Shown: positions 36,036-45,410 of the stretch, in pieces | How the letters are laid out: each line of letters starts with the position of its first letter | Position numbering within the stretch: position 1 is the first letter of the stretch | NCBI RefSeq assembly: GCF_000153125.2 | Contig: NZ_CM002299.1 | Span: 1-64,000 of the forward strand | Direction: 5' to 3' | Length of the DNA stretch: 64,000 nucleotides | DNA from: Congregibacter litoralis KT71 | GTDB lineage: Bacteria > Pseudomonadota > Gammaproteobacteria > Pseudomonadales > Halieaceae | Translations under genes and position numbers: made by a program | Notes under the pieces: generated by a model | The model's input: the letters and a program-made list of their open reading frames with translations, nothing else | Database searches by the model: none | Told to the model about the DNA's origin: nothing

Positions 36036-37192
36036 CGAATAACCTCCAAAGCGCCGTCCATCATCAGCCGACGGGCGATAATGACGCGCATAATTTCATT
36101 GGTGCCTTCCAGAATCTGATGGACCCGCGTGTCCCGAACATGGCGCTCCATGGGGTACTCACGGATGTAACCGTAACCCCCGAAGAGCTGCAACGCCTCG
36201 TTACATACGCGGAAGCCCAGATCCGTCGCCAGGCGTTTGGCCATGGCGCAGTAGGTACTGGCCTGACCATCTTTACTGTCGAGTTTGCTCGCCGCCAGGC
36301 GCACCATCTGCCGCGCCGCCACGACCTCCGTGAGCATGTCCGCCAGCTTGAACTGGGTCGCCTGGAACTCCGCTATCGCCTGCCCGAACTGCTCCCGCTC
36401 CGCCACGTAATCGGCCGCTTCCTGCAGGGCCTGCTGCGCAGTACCCACGCTGCAGGTCGCGATATTGATACGGCCGCCGTCCAGCCCTTCCATGGCAATG
36501 GCAAAACCCTGGCCCTCGGCACCCAGGCGGTTTCCCTTAGGTACGCGGACATTGTCGAAGGTCACCATGCGTGTGGGCTGGGCATTCCAGCCCATTTTTT
36601 CTTCTTTTTTGCCGTAGGTAATACCGGGTGCGTCCGCGGGAACAAGAAGCGCCGACACGCCCTTGGGACCCGCATCACCGGTGCGCAGCATCACCACAAG
36701 CACATCCGTCTCTCCCGCTCCGGAGATAAACACCTTGCTGCCGTTCACCAGATAATCGTCACCATCCGCAACGGCGCTGGTGCGCAGGGATGCGGCATCG
36801 GAGCCTGCGCCGGGTTCCGTGAGGCAATAGGACGCCAGGGTCTTACCCATAACCAGGTCCGGGCACCACTCCTCGATGACCGCCGGGCTGCAATAACGAC
36901 CAATCATGCTCGTGGCCATGTTGTGAATGGTGAGAAACGCCGCCGTGGTGGTGCAGCCGCGGGCCAGTTCCTCGACGATAAGACTGGCATCCAAACGGGA
37001 CAGGGCCAGTCCCCCCGCCTCTTCCGGTGTGTACATGCCCATAAAGCCCAGCTCCCCCGCCGACGCCAGGGCGTCTTTAGGGAAGATCGACTCCGCATCC
37101 CAGCGCGCTGCATTGGGCGCCAGAACACCGTCGGAGAAGGCCCGGGCGCTCTCTACAAAGGCTTGCTGTTCGTCACTGAGGGAAAAATCCAT
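36032..37192 (-). CDS. Acyl-CoA dehydrogenase (probably isobutyryl-CoA dehydrogenase)
   Basis: A 386-aa flavoprotein: 'LSDEQQAFVESARAF' N-terminal helix, 'YCLTEPGAGSDAASLRT' (FAD contact), 'VLVVMLRTGDAGPKG', and 'HQILEGTNEIMRVII', where the catalytic Glu precedes GTNEI by one residue. It oxidises an acyl-CoA to a 2,3-enoyl-CoA and passes electrons to ETF. The neighbours argue for isobutyryl-CoA. The start is placed at ATG 37192, though the frame extends to 37228. Confidence 0.88.
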   Translation of the reverse strand: MDFSLSDEQQAFVESARAFSDGVLAPNAARWDAESIFPKDALASAGELGFMGMYTPEEAGGLALSRLDASLIVEELARGCTTTAAFLTIHNMATSMIGRYCSPAVIEEWCPDLVMGKTLASYCLTEPGAGSDAASLRTSAVADGDDYLVNGSKVFISGAGETDVLVVMLRTGDAGPKGVSALLVPADAPGITYGKKEEKMGWNAQPTRMVTFDNVRVPKGNRLGAEGQGFAIAMEGLDGGRINIATCSVGTAQQALQEAADYVAEREQFGQAIAEFQATQFKLADMLTEVVAARQMVRLAASKLDSKDGQASTYCAMAKRLATDLGFRVCNEALQLFGGYGYIREYPMERHVRDTRVHQILEGTNEIMRVIIARRLMMDGALEVIR

Positions 37193-37269
37193 GTCTGATA
37201 CCTGAAACAGTTCGCAACTGTTAAGCAAGGGAGTTCAAGGCGATTCGCCGCAGGACCCGGCGACGGCCA

Positions 37270-38766
37270 TTAGCGCAGATTAATGCTCATATTAGGCTGT
37301 TTCCCCGCCTCGGACTCATCGTAGCGCCAGCGCGCCGTCACGGTTTTTGTCTCGGTGTAAAAACGCACGGCCTGCTTGCCATAGGGGTGCAGATCGCCGC
37401 GGAAGGAGCCCCGCCAACCCGTGAAGGAAAAGAACGGCAGCGGTACGGGAATGGGAATATTGATACCCACCTGCCCCACCGCCACTTCGTGCTGATACTT
37501 CCGGGCGGCACCGCCGGACGCGGTAAAGATAGACGTGCCGTTGCCCATGGGGTTAGCGTTGATGACCGCCAGGGCCTCATCCAGGGTCTCCAACTCCATG
37601 CAGCACAGCACGGGCCCGAAGATTTCTTCCTTGTATATGGTCATCTCGGGCGTGACGCCCGAGAACATGGTCGGTCCCACCCAGTTGCCGTCGGGCATAC
37701 CCTCTACGGTGCAGTCCGACCCGTCTAGGAGACAGTTTGCTTCGCTTTTGCCCTTGGCGATGAGATCGAGGACTCGCGCGTGGGCGGCTTTGGAGATCAG
37801 GGGTCCATAGGCCGCGCCTCCATCGTCCCAGGCGCCGGGCCGGGCTTTCGCTACCCGCTCCGCAAGTTCCGGTATCCATTGTGCGGCTTCGCCCACGAAC
37901 ACGGCCACGGAGATTGCCATGCAGCGCTGACCCGCCGCACCCACGGACGCACCGACCAGCGCGTTGAGTACCGCATTCTTGTCAGCATCGGGCATGATCA
38001 CCATGTGATTCTTCGCCCCCATCATGCATTGGACGCGCTTGCCCGCCGCCGTTGCGGTTTTATACACATGCTCTCCCACATGGGAGGAGCCCACAAAAGA
38101 CACACTGCGGGTATCGGGATGATTGAGAAGCTGGTCGACCTGCTCGGCACCGCCGTGGACCATGTTCAGGATTCCCTTGGGGGCGCCGGCCTCCATGAAC
38201 AGCTCCACCAGACGCACGGGCGTCATGGGTACCTGCTCCGAGGGCTTGAGGACAAAGGTGTTTCCGCAGGCGATCGCCATGGGGAACATCCACAGGGGCA
38301 ACATGGCCGGGAAGTTAAAAGGGGTAATACCCACGCAGACGCCCAGGGGCTGGATATAGCTGTAGCTGTCGATGCCGCCGGCGACGTTTTCTACGGTCTC
38401 ACCCATCATGGCCGACGCGATGTTGGCCGCCTGCTCCACCACCTCAATGCCGCGCCAGACATCGCCCTTGGCGTCCTCAAAAGTCTTGCCCGTATCTTTG
38501 GCGAGAATCTCGCCCAATTCGTCATGGTGTTCTTTAAGCAAAGCCTGATAGCGGAGCATCAACCGGGCGCGGTCAGAGATAGGAACTTCCCGCCAGGTTT
38601 CAAAGGCTTCCTTGGCGCTGGCTACGGCAAAATCCACTTCCCGGGAGGTGGCGAACGTGACCTCTGCAAGGACTTCCTGCGTGGCTGGACTTGTGACTGG
38701 CAGGGTCTGGTCACTGCTGCCCTGCATAAACTCACCATTGATAAACAGGGGAATCTTGCGGCTCAT
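37270..38766 (-). CDS. mmsA: Methylmalonate-semialdehyde dehydrogenase (CoA-acylating)
   Basis: A 498-aa aldehyde dehydrogenase beginning '[16 protein letters not shown]'. The MmsA-type features are '[12 protein letters not shown]' (NAD loop), '[16 protein letters not shown]', and the catalytic Cys in '[18 protein letters not shown]'. It converts methylmalonate semialdehyde to propionyl-CoA, ending valine breakdown. It is the first gene of the minus-strand cluster, 77 bases before the acyl-CoA dehydrogenase gene, and is divergent from an AraC-type regulator. Confidence 0.93.
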   Translation of the reverse strand: MSRKIPLFINGEFMQGSSDQTLPVTSPATQEVLAEVTFATSREVDFAVASAKEAFETWREVPISDRARLMLRYQALLKEHHDELGEILAKDTGKTFEDAKGDVWRGIEVVEQAANIASAMMGETVENVAGGIDSYSYIQPLGVCVGITPFNFPAMLPLWMFPMAIACGNTFVLKPSEQVPMTPVRLVELFMEAGAPKGILNMVHGGAEQVDQLLNHPDTRSVSFVGSSHVGEHVYKTATAAGKRVQCMMGAKNHMVIMPDADKNAVLNALVGASVGAAGQRCMAISVAVFVGEAAQWIPELAERVAKARPGAWDDGGAAYGPLISKAAHARVLDLIAKGKSEANCLLDGSDCTVEGMPDGNWVGPTMFSGVTPEMTIYKEEIFGPVLCCMELETLDEALAVINANPMGNGTSIFTASGGAARKYQHEVAVGQVGINIPIPVPLPFFSFTGWRGSFRGDLHPYGKQAVRFYTETKTVTARWRYDESEAGKQPNMSINLR

Positions 38767-38822
38767 GATGAAAACTCCAAACATTCAATGTAATCGGCAG
38801 TGTTAAATGTAGCAGGGCCCGG

Positions 38823-38846
38823 GGTTTTCGAGTAGCGACGAAAACC
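38823..38846. promoter_or_regulatory. 24-bp palindrome, candidate operator between mmsA and araC-type gene
   Basis: GGTTTTCG (38823-38830) and CGAAAACC (38839-38846) are perfect inverted 8-mers around an 8-base spacer, located in the 128-bp gap between the divergent genes. This is a likely site for a dimeric regulator; the AraC-type product is one candidate, although AraC sites are usually direct repeats. Confidence 0.6.
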
Positions 38847-38894
38847 ATAAAACCATGGATAATATTAAGATCGCAGACTGCCTGAGACCTGGTC

Positions 38895-39773
38895 ATGAGC
38901 CGTCCTTCAAACTGGCCCCTGTCCCCAAGTGCATCGCGGGTGCTCACCCCCGGCTTTCTTCTTGAGGCGCTTGAAAAGCATCCCCTGACCTGTGGCTGCT
39001 ATCCCACCGCCATGGGCTTTTACCCCAAAGCCTGTGGGCATTTCATGCGCCGGGAACAGCATGACGACAACCTGCTCTTCCTGTGCACCGAAGGTAGAGG
39101 CTTTGTGCAGACCCAGCGCGGCGGGTTTGCCGTGGCCACGGGAGATATGGTGCTCTTGCCCCGCGATCAGGAGCATAGCTATGCCGCCAATGAGCAGGAT
39201 CCATGGACGTTATACTGGGTGCACTTCAAAGGCAGCAAGGCGGGCGATTTTATCGACCACCTGCTCCCCGATGACGACTTTCGCGTCCACAGCGGAGTGG
39301 AGCCATCACTGCTCACGGGCTTTGAGCAAATGCTGACGGTGGGCAGCACGGGCTACAGTCTCGATGCCTACATCGGCGCCGCAAACCGGCTTCGTCATCT
39401 CCTTGCGGAATTCGCCCTGTGCCGGGACCGCCAACGCAGTCAGAACATGGGCAGACTGCACCTGCGGGAACTGCAATCCTATATGCGAGAACATGTAAGC
39501 AGTTCCCTCTCCCTGGGGGAGCTTGCCGCTTTCACCGGGCTGACACCCCAACACTTTGCCAGCCGCTATAAAGCGGAAACCGGCTACTCCCCCATGCGGC
39601 ATTTTCTGCACATGAAAATGGAGGCGGCATGCAGGCTCCTGGACAGTACCCAGCACAGTGTAAAAACCATAGCCGTGATGCTGGGCTATGTGGATCCCCT
39701 GTACTTTTCGCGAATGTTTAGACAAACCGTAGGCCTGTCTCCGTCTCAATATCGGGAGTCCCAGCGCGGCTAA
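38895..39773 (+). CDS. AraC-family transcriptional regulator (MmsR-like)
   Basis: A 292-aa protein with an N-terminal cupin-like sensor part (about residues 30-150, 'GDMVLLPRDQEHSYAAN') and two C-terminal helix-turn-helix motifs ('SLGELAAFTGLTPQHFASRYK' split over the first; 'VKTIAVMLGYVDPLYFSRMF' the second). Its divergent position to mmsA matches the mmsR-mmsAB arrangement known from Pseudomonas, so activation of the valine operon by 3-hydroxyisobutyrate or a related acid is likely, though inferred. Confidence 0.85.
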   Translation: MSRPSNWPLSPSASRVLTPGFLLEALEKHPLTCGCYPTAMGFYPKACGHFMRREQHDDNLLFLCTEGRGFVQTQRGGFAVATGDMVLLPRDQEHSYAANEQDPWTLYWVHFKGSKAGDFIDHLLPDDDFRVHSGVEPSLLTGFEQMLTVGSTGYSLDAYIGAANRLRHLLAEFALCRDRQRSQNMGRLHLRELQSYMREHVSSSLSLGELAAFTGLTPQHFASRYKAETGYSPMRHFLHMKMEAACRLLDSTQHSVKTIAVMLGYVDPLYFSRMFRQTVGLSPSQYRESQRG

Positions 39774-39877
39774 AGACGGCTAAGCCCGGTCAGCGCGGCA
39801 AAGGCACCCCTGCATCGCATTCAGGGGACGCTGTTGCTACCATCTCCCTCTCTACCTCGCCAGCAGATGGACATCGC

Positions 39878-40459
39878 ATGCACAACACGTTCCGGGGTTT
39901 TTTCGCTCTCCTTTTACTCGGCTCCCTCGCGTCCCTGTTGGCCTGTAGCGGCGCGGAGATTATCCCCGGTGATACAGACCGCCTGGTACAGAGCGGCTAC
40001 GGCCGTTACGGCTGGCGGAGCGAACCCCTGACGCCAACGGCGTACTCAAAGGACAAGCTCTATCAGGCCGATCCCGCTATCCGGGCAGCCATCGAAGAGC
40101 GCATGCAGGAGCTTGGCTACACCCTGGTGCCCAAGGCAGATGCCGAGTTTCTCATTGACTATATTGCCGCTGCGGGCGTCAACGACGGTCTTCTGGAGAG
40201 CACCTCCTCCAATGTCACGCCTTACCCCAGCGCCACCATCGGGCGACAGGTCGACGGGGCATCGGTGGATAATGCCTACGCCCTCGGCGGCGCCAAGGAA
40301 ACCGGTAAGCTGATGATCGTCTTTCTGGATAACAGGACCACTGATCTCCTGTGGCAGGTAAGTGTCAGCTCCCTGATTCAGGATGCCAACAAAGTAGACA
40401 CAGGCGCCGTGCGTAAAGCCATCCGTCAGGGCCTGTCGACGCTCCCGGAAGCGCCCTAG
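39878..40459 (+). CDS. DUF4136 family lipoprotein
   Basis: A 193-aa lipoprotein (lipobox SLLAC, Cys23) with the DUF4136 body: 'YGWRSEPLTPTAYSKD', 'AIEERMQELGYTLVPKADAEFLIDY' and 'GKLMIVFLDNRTTDLLWQVSVS' regions. Members are outer-membrane or periplasmic lipoproteins of unknown function. Its stop overlaps that of the convergent methyltransferase-like gene by four bases. Confidence 0.75.
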   Translation: MHNTFRGFFALLLLGSLASLLACSGAEIIPGDTDRLVQSGYGRYGWRSEPLTPTAYSKDKLYQADPAIRAAIEERMQELGYTLVPKADAEFLIDYIAAAGVNDGLLESTSSNVTPYPSATIGRQVDGASVDNAYALGGAKETGKLMIVFLDNRTTDLLWQVSVSSLIQDANKVDTGAVRKAIRQGLSTLPEAP

Positions 40460-41268
40460 GCGCCTGGGCCGCGCTCTTCCTTGCTCTCTTCGGCGCCAGC
40501 GACTTCCGTCACAAGGCGCTTTAGGCCGGCAATAGCCACAGCCACGTCGCTGTCGCTGGCATAAGCCGACTGCGACAGACGCCTTCGTAATGTCTCGTCG
40601 TCCGGCAATGGCTCCTCCTGTAAAAAAAGCAACACATTGCCAAGCTCACTGAGCTGCACGATGCCCAGCCCATCGAAGTGCGACTGCGCAGCGCTCACAA
40701 CACGCAGTAACGATTCTGCGGATTCCGGCAAGGTATTGATAGCTACCGCGGCGCCCGGCTCCAAGCGTCGGGCAAGCGTGGCGAAAAAGAGCTCATCCTG
40801 CAGCGCGGACGGCGCGCTTCGGTCGCTGAACAAATCACAGAGCACCAGATCGTAGCGGACCCGATCCCGCCCCAGAAAATCCACCGCGTCTGTAACGTGA
40901 ATCAGCTGTTCCGGTGGCAGGACAAAGTGCTCCCGAGCGACGTGGAGCATCTCACCATTCATCTCCACGCCGGAAACCCGGGGAGCATTTACCCAGGATT
41001 GAATATGGCGGAGAAAACCGCCACCGCCGGAACCCAGATCGAGCACCGTGGATACACTTTCAGGTAGCAGTGTCGCCAACATCATCGCGCGGTGGTTTGG
41101 GAGCACCAGGGATGCAGGATTTTCAAGACACATCGCGGTCTGAATGGCCTCAGGACCGCTTGTTAACCAGCGAAAACCCCGGGCCTCGTAGAGGTGACAG
41201 CCCCTGACATCACAGGGCAGTTCAAACTCCGGGGAGCTAAGGCTCAGGAGTTCAGAAAAGCGGATCAC
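40456..41268 (-). CDS. Spermidine synthase-like methyltransferase-fold protein
   Basis: A 270-aa protein with a Rossmann motif 'STVLDLGSGGGGFLRHIQ' and 'VSGVEMNGEMLHVAREHF', as in the spermidine synthase (SpeE) fold, and 'YDLVLCDLFSDRSAP'. It lacks the N-terminal beta-hairpin domain of true spermidine synthases, and the catalytic Asp pair is not clearly present, so polyamine synthesis is doubtful. It may be a SpeE-like methyltransferase. Confidence 0.65.
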   Translation of the reverse strand: MIRFSELLSLSSPEFELPCDVRGCHLYEARGFRWLTSGPEAIQTAMCLENPASLVLPNHRAMMLATLLPESVSTVLDLGSGGGGFLRHIQSWVNAPRVSGVEMNGEMLHVAREHFVLPPEQLIHVTDAVDFLGRDRVRYDLVLCDLFSDRSAPSALQDELFFATLARRLEPGAAVAINTLPESAESLLRVVSAAQSHFDGLGIVQLSELGNVLLFLQEEPLPDDETLRRRLSQSAYASDSDVAVAIAGLKRLVTEVAGAEESKEERGPGA

Positions 41269-41280
41269 GGGAACCCGAAC

Positions 41281-42252
41281 TCAGGACGGGTAAACCTCGG
41301 GATTCACACAGTGGGGCATGGGTTCGCCCCGGAGTGCCTCCAGCATATTCAAAGCGGCCATATCCGCCATCTTTATACGGGTCGCTTCCGTCGCACTGCC
41401 AATATGCGGTGTGGCCACCACGTTGGGGAGACTTAACAAGGGGTGATCCTCGGGCACGGGCTCACGTTCAAAAACGTCCAGCCCCGCTGCGGCGAGCCGG
41501 TCATGGCTCAGGGCATCGGCCAGGGCCTGCTCATCAACGATACCGCCGCGGGAAGTGTTCACCAGCACGGCGTCGCGCTTCATCAGAGCCAGGCGCCGTT
41601 CATCAATGAGATTGCGCGTTTCTTCACCCAGGGCAAGGTTGATGCTGACGAAGTCACTGGCTGCCAACAGCTCATCGAGCTCCACCGCTTCCACGCCGGG
41701 CACATTGCGGGGAGTGCGGTTCCAGGCAAGTACTTTCATCCCGAAACCCGCCGCCCGGCGAGCCACGGCCTGCCCCACCTCACCCAGCCCGACAATCCCC
41801 AGGGTCGCCCCTGCGACGTCTTTCCCGGTGAAAAACTCCGGTGACCAGGCGTTCTCAACGCGCCAGTGACCACCGCGTACAAAGCGGTCGGCTTCCACCA
41901 GGCGTCGGGCGGCGGCCAGGAGCAGGGCAAAGCTCGCGTCGGCGGTGGTCTCCACCAACACGCCTGGCGTATTACCCACGACGATGCCCCGGGCGGTAGC
42001 AGCCTTAACATCAATATGATCCACTCCCACGGACATGGACGCGATAAAGCGTAGCTGCGGATTGGCCTCGATGAGAGACGCATCGATCCTGTCCGTTAGG
42101 AGACAGAGAAGACCCTCGCAGCCGGCAAGCTCATCGTGAAGACCGGCAGCGGGGAGTAAACCCGGGCCCATCCAGATATTCATGTCGCAATGATCCGGGA
42201 GCTGCAGAATCTGCTGCCCCGGTAGTTGATGTGTTACGAGTACTTTTGCCAT
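41281..42252 (-). CDS. D-2-hydroxyacid dehydrogenase (glyoxylate/hydroxypyruvate reductase type)
   Basis: A 323-aa NAD(P)-dependent enzyme: nucleotide motif 'GIVGLGEVGQAVARRAAGFG', catalytic Arg in 'NTSRGGIVDEQAL', Glu in 'DVFEREPVPEDHPL' and His in 'TPHIGSATEATR'. 'MSVGVDHIDVKAA' is the substrate loop. It most likely reduces glyoxylate or hydroxypyruvate (GyaR/GhrB-like). It is divergent from the ChrR-like cupin gene. Confidence 0.88.
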   Translation of the reverse strand: MAKVLVTHQLPGQQILQLPDHCDMNIWMGPGLLPAAGLHDELAGCEGLLCLLTDRIDASLIEANPQLRFIASMSVGVDHIDVKAATARGIVVGNTPGVLVETTADASFALLLAAARRLVEADRFVRGGHWRVENAWSPEFFTGKDVAGATLGIVGLGEVGQAVARRAAGFGMKVLAWNRTPRNVPGVEAVELDELLAASDFVSINLALGEETRNLIDERRLALMKRDAVLVNTSRGGIVDEQALADALSHDRLAAAGLDVFEREPVPEDHPLLSLPNVVATPHIGSATEATRIKMADMAALNMLEALRGEPMPHCVNPEVYPS

Positions 42253-42359
42253 GGCCCCACTTTATATCAGCCGCGGGACAACAAAAAGGACGCGATGCAT
42301 CCGGGGAACACTTTGATCACACTAGGGTCCCAGTAAGACGCGCTAATACAGGTTTTAAG

Positions 42360-43046
42360 ATGACAGCAAGCATACTCAATGGCGATCTCAGTCGTCGTAC
42401 CGCGGTGGACAGTAGCACCCTCGACTGGCAGGAGAGCCCGGGGGGAGAGGTGCTGCGCAAGCGCCTACATCGCGTAGGTCCCGCGGAAAGCGGACAGGTA
42501 ACCTCCCTGGTTCGCTATCAACCGGGGAGCCGGTTTCCCGCTCACGCCCACCCCGATGGCGAGGAGATCCTGGTTCTGGACGGCGTGTTCTCGGACGAGC
42601 ACGGTGACTGGCCGGCGGGCACTTATCTTCTGAATCCCGAGGGCTTTCGCCACGCACCCTTCTCCAAGGACGGTTGTTTGCTGTTCGTCAAACTCCGGCA
42701 GTTTCCGGGAGAGAGCCGAAAGCATGTGGCGCTGGATACGAATACTGCCGAGTGGCGGTCCAGCGTGCGCCCCGGCGTCGCCTGGAAAAAGCTCTATGCC
42801 CAGGACTCCTTCAGCGACCACATGCGCCTCGAGCGCTGGGCCGCGCCGGGCAACATTGGCACCCTGAATTTCCCCCAGGGCGCAGAGCTGTTTGTCCTCC
42901 GGGGCAGCTTTGCCGATGCGCAAGGCGACTACCCAACCCATAGCTGGTTACGTCTACCTCCGGGCAGCTCCCTGACACCCGAGGGGAATACGCCCTGCGA
43001 GCTGTACATCAAGGAAGGCGGGTTTCCCTACCTGCGCGAAGCCTGA
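42360..43046 (+). CDS. Two-domain ChrR-like cupin protein
   Basis: A 228-aa double cupin. The first domain holds 'GSRFPAHAHPDGEEILVLDGVFSDEHGD', with His and Glu metal ligands, as in the ChrR anti-sigma cupin domain; the second repeats the fold with 'FPQGAELFVLRGSFADAQGD' and has lost most histidines. There is no N-terminal zinc-binding anti-sigma domain, so it is unlikely to be an anti-sigma factor. Its role is unknown. Confidence 0.75.
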   Translation: MTASILNGDLSRRTAVDSSTLDWQESPGGEVLRKRLHRVGPAESGQVTSLVRYQPGSRFPAHAHPDGEEILVLDGVFSDEHGDWPAGTYLLNPEGFRHAPFSKDGCLLFVKLRQFPGESRKHVALDTNTAEWRSSVRPGVAWKKLYAQDSFSDHMRLERWAAPGNIGTLNFPQGAELFVLRGSFADAQGDYPTHSWLRLPPGSSLTPEGNTPCELYIKEGGFPYLREA

Positions 43047-43048
43047 CG

Positions 43049-43813
43049 CTAGAGCGTGAGACCGCCGTCCACGACGATGCATTCACCGTTGGTATAGCTG
43101 CTGGCGTCTGAGACGAGATACAGGACCGTACCCGCCATCTCCTCTGGCTCCGCGTGGCGCCCCATGGGGATTTTCTCCATGGCTGCCTTGTAGATCTCTT
43201 CGTGCTCAAACAGTGCGCCGGCGAACTTGGTTTTTGTGAGTCCCGGGAGCAAGGCGTTGCAACGAATTCCCAGGGGCGCGCACTCCTTGGCAAAGGATTT
43301 GGTCATGCTCACTACCGCCGCCTTGGTGATGGAGTAGATGCCCTGCATGGGCCCCGGCTGCAATGCATTGATGGAGGCGGTGTTGACGATGGCACCGCCG
43401 CCGTTGTCACGCATGAGCTTTCCGGCCTCGACGGACATGAAGAAGTATCCACGGATGTTCACTTCCACGGTCTTGTTAAACGCAGCGAGGTCCGTGTCGA
43501 GGACATGACCAAAGTAAGGATTGGTCGCCGCGTTGTTGACGCAGATGTCCAGTCGCCCGTGCTCCCGGCGGATATGCTCGAAAACCCCCGCGATATCTTC
43601 CATACGCCCGACATGACAGGGAAAGGCCTCGGCCTTGCCACCCCCCTCGACAATAGCATCCGCCACTGCCTGACAATCCTCCGCCTTACGACTCGAGACA
43701 ATCACATGAGCGCCGTGGCTTGCGAGGAGCCTCGCAACAGCCTCGCCAATGCCACGGCTGGCGCCGGACACCAGAGCAATCCTGCCGCTCAAATCAAATA
43801 GGGAATCTGTCAT
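43049..43813 (-). CDS. Short-chain dehydrogenase/reductase
   Basis: A 254-aa classical SDR: 'VSGASRGIGEAVARLL' (TGxxxGxG type), 'CVNNAATNPYFG' (NNAG), catalytic Ser-Tyr-Lys in 'IVNTASINA' and 'GIYSITKAAV' and a C-terminal 'TNGECIVVDGGLTL'. NADP- or NAD-dependent oxidation of an unknown alcohol. It is convergent with the cupin gene and followed upstream by an MFS gene in the same direction. Confidence 0.88.
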   Translation of the reverse strand: MTDSLFDLSGRIALVSGASRGIGEAVARLLASHGAHVIVSSRKAEDCQAVADAIVEGGGKAEAFPCHVGRMEDIAGVFEHIRREHGRLDICVNNAATNPYFGHVLDTDLAAFNKTVEVNIRGYFFMSVEAGKLMRDNGGGAIVNTASINALQPGPMQGIYSITKAAVVSMTKSFAKECAPLGIRCNALLPGLTKTKFAGALFEHEEIYKAAMEKIPMGRHAEPEEMAGTVLYLVSDASSYTNGECIVVDGGLTL

Positions 43814-43828
43814 GGGGCTCTCCTTTGA

Positions 43829-44998
43829 TCAGCCTTGAGTATTTGGGTCAAAAATGGGTACGGGGCGCTTTGGCCAGCGACTGAAGGCCCACAACCAGTA
43901 CATCGCTACCATCCCCAGGGGCAGGGACCAGGCCAGGCGAAATCCACCGACGGTCAGCAGGGCGCCGGCCAGGAGGGGACCGAGGACACGCCCCCAGGCG
44001 GCGGCAGCGCTGGTTGCCCCCATCATTCTTCCGCGAAGCTCGGGCACGGCGCGCTGGCTGGCGAAGGAATTGAGCACCGGCATGCACAGGGTTGCGCCGG
44101 TAAGTGCCACCAGCACCGAACCGACCATACTCACAGCGCCCTGGGCAAACACCGCAAAGAGCAAGCCCACAAAGAAACCACTGACGCAGACACGCAACAA
44201 TCGCAGCTCTCCCAGCAATTTGACCAGCGGTCCCATCAAAAGACCCTGGGTCAATGCCATGAGTGCACCCTGCACACCAAACACAATGCCGACCTCCCGG
44301 GCGCTCCAATTTAATAATGCGTAAACCCACAGGGGAAACAGGTAGGTCGCTGCACTGACACTGGCGGTGTGCCAGATGTATTGCAGCATCAGCAGGCGGC
44401 TTTGGGTTTTTCGCAGCACTGTCCACAAGGACAGCTTCCTCTCCTGCGTCTGCGGCTGGCTTTTATCACGATGATGGGATTCCGGCAGAAAAAACCACGC
44501 CGCAATCACCGCAAGCACGGACATCACCGCAGCGGTGAGACAGGGCACGACGAAGCTTCCCTCGGGTCCCGACAGCAGGCCACCCAATACCGGCCCGAGC
44601 ACCAGCCCCAGCCCGAAGGAGGCGCCGATCATTCCCATACCCCGGGCCCGGTCCGCCGGGGGCGTGATATCCGCCATCATGGCCGAGGCAACGCCAAAGT
44701 TTCCCGCCATCAGGCCGGCAAAAGCGCGGGCCACAAAAATCATGGTGAGGCTCTGGGCTGAAGCCAACAGGACATAGGCAAGGGCCGCGCCCGTGGTGCA
44801 GATCATCAGCACGGGTTTGCGACCGATGTGATCCGAGAGCTTGCCCCACCAGGGACCGGCGACGCCGGCACAGACAGCGTAACTGGCAATAATCATGGCG
44901 ATATCAAAATCGCTGGCGCCAAGACGTGGCGACAAAAACGGGAGGATCGGAATCACGATACCTAATGTGGAGCTCTCCAAAACGAGTACAATCTGCAA
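43829..44998 (-). CDS. MFS transporter with damaged 5' end
   Basis: A 389-aa MFS protein (about 12 helices) with the loop 2-3 motif 'GPWWGKLSDHIGRKPVLMI' and 'FGVASAMMADITPPADRARGMGM' in TM4-5 region, as in TetA-like drug exporters. The only available start in frame is TTG 44998, which falls in the first membrane helix. Upstream, codons for 15 more plausible residues are followed by the IS66 end at 45047, with no start codon. The native start and promoter therefore appear to have been removed by the IS insertion, so the gene may be silent or expressed weakly. Confidence 0.75.
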   Translation of the reverse strand: MQIVLVLESSTLGIVIPILPFLSPRLGASDFDIAMIIASYAVCAGVAGPWWGKLSDHIGRKPVLMICTTGAALAYVLLASAQSLTMIFVARAFAGLMAGNFGVASAMMADITPPADRARGMGMIGASFGLGLVLGPVLGGLLSGPEGSFVVPCLTAAVMSVLAVIAAWFFLPESHHRDKSQPQTQERKLSLWTVLRKTQSRLLMLQYIWHTASVSAATYLFPLWVYALLNWSAREVGIVFGVQGALMALTQGLLMGPLVKLLGELRLLRVCVSGFFVGLLFAVFAQGAVSMVGSVLVALTGATLCMPVLNSFASQRAVPELRGRMMGATSAAAAWGRVLGPLLAGALLTVGGFRLAWSLPLGMVAMYWLWAFSRWPKRPVPIFDPNTQG

Positions 44999-45098
44999 CA
45001 GGTAGATTGGCTTCTGGGGTAGGAAATGACGTACCGATGGTGAACTGTAAGCGCTCAGTGATCAACAGGCTTTACGTCGCGCAGTTGCGACGGCGCAG

Positions 45099-45410
45099 TC
45101 AATCAGTCGTCGACGTGCCCTCGATGATATCGCCCCGCGAGACGTCTTTGATCGGTGCGAGCAACTGCGGTGAGATATTCCAGCGCCGACCGTCATAGGT
45201 CACGACCGTGACCGTCTTTTGATTGAACTTCAGCAGCGTGCCAGTGAGACGTTCGTCGCCTTGCGCGGCAAAGCTCACTCGGGCTCCGGGGTGGAACTGC
45301 AACATTGAATGGTGCGTATCCAGCGTGTCGAGCATCTTTAACCACTCCACAATGCGGTGATTCAGGGCAACCAGTTCCTTCCGGCTGAGTGCATCCAGAT
45401 CGATGCTCAT
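45099..45410 (-). CDS. IS66 fourth gene, small protein of unknown function
   Basis: A 103-aa protein whose ATG overlaps the tnpC stop (ATGA). It has an N-terminal helix ('SRKELVALNHRIVEWLKML') and a beta-rich C-terminus ('PGARVSFAAQGDERLTGTLL', 'VTVVTYDGRRWNISPQLL') that suggests a small SH3- or Hfq-like barrel. Such a gene is not in all IS66 elements, and its function is unknown. Confidence 0.6.
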   Translation of the reverse strand: MSIDLDALSRKELVALNHRIVEWLKMLDTLDTHHSMLQFHPGARVSFAAQGDERLTGTLLKFNQKTVTVVTYDGRRWNISPQLLAPIKDVSRGDIIEGTSTTD

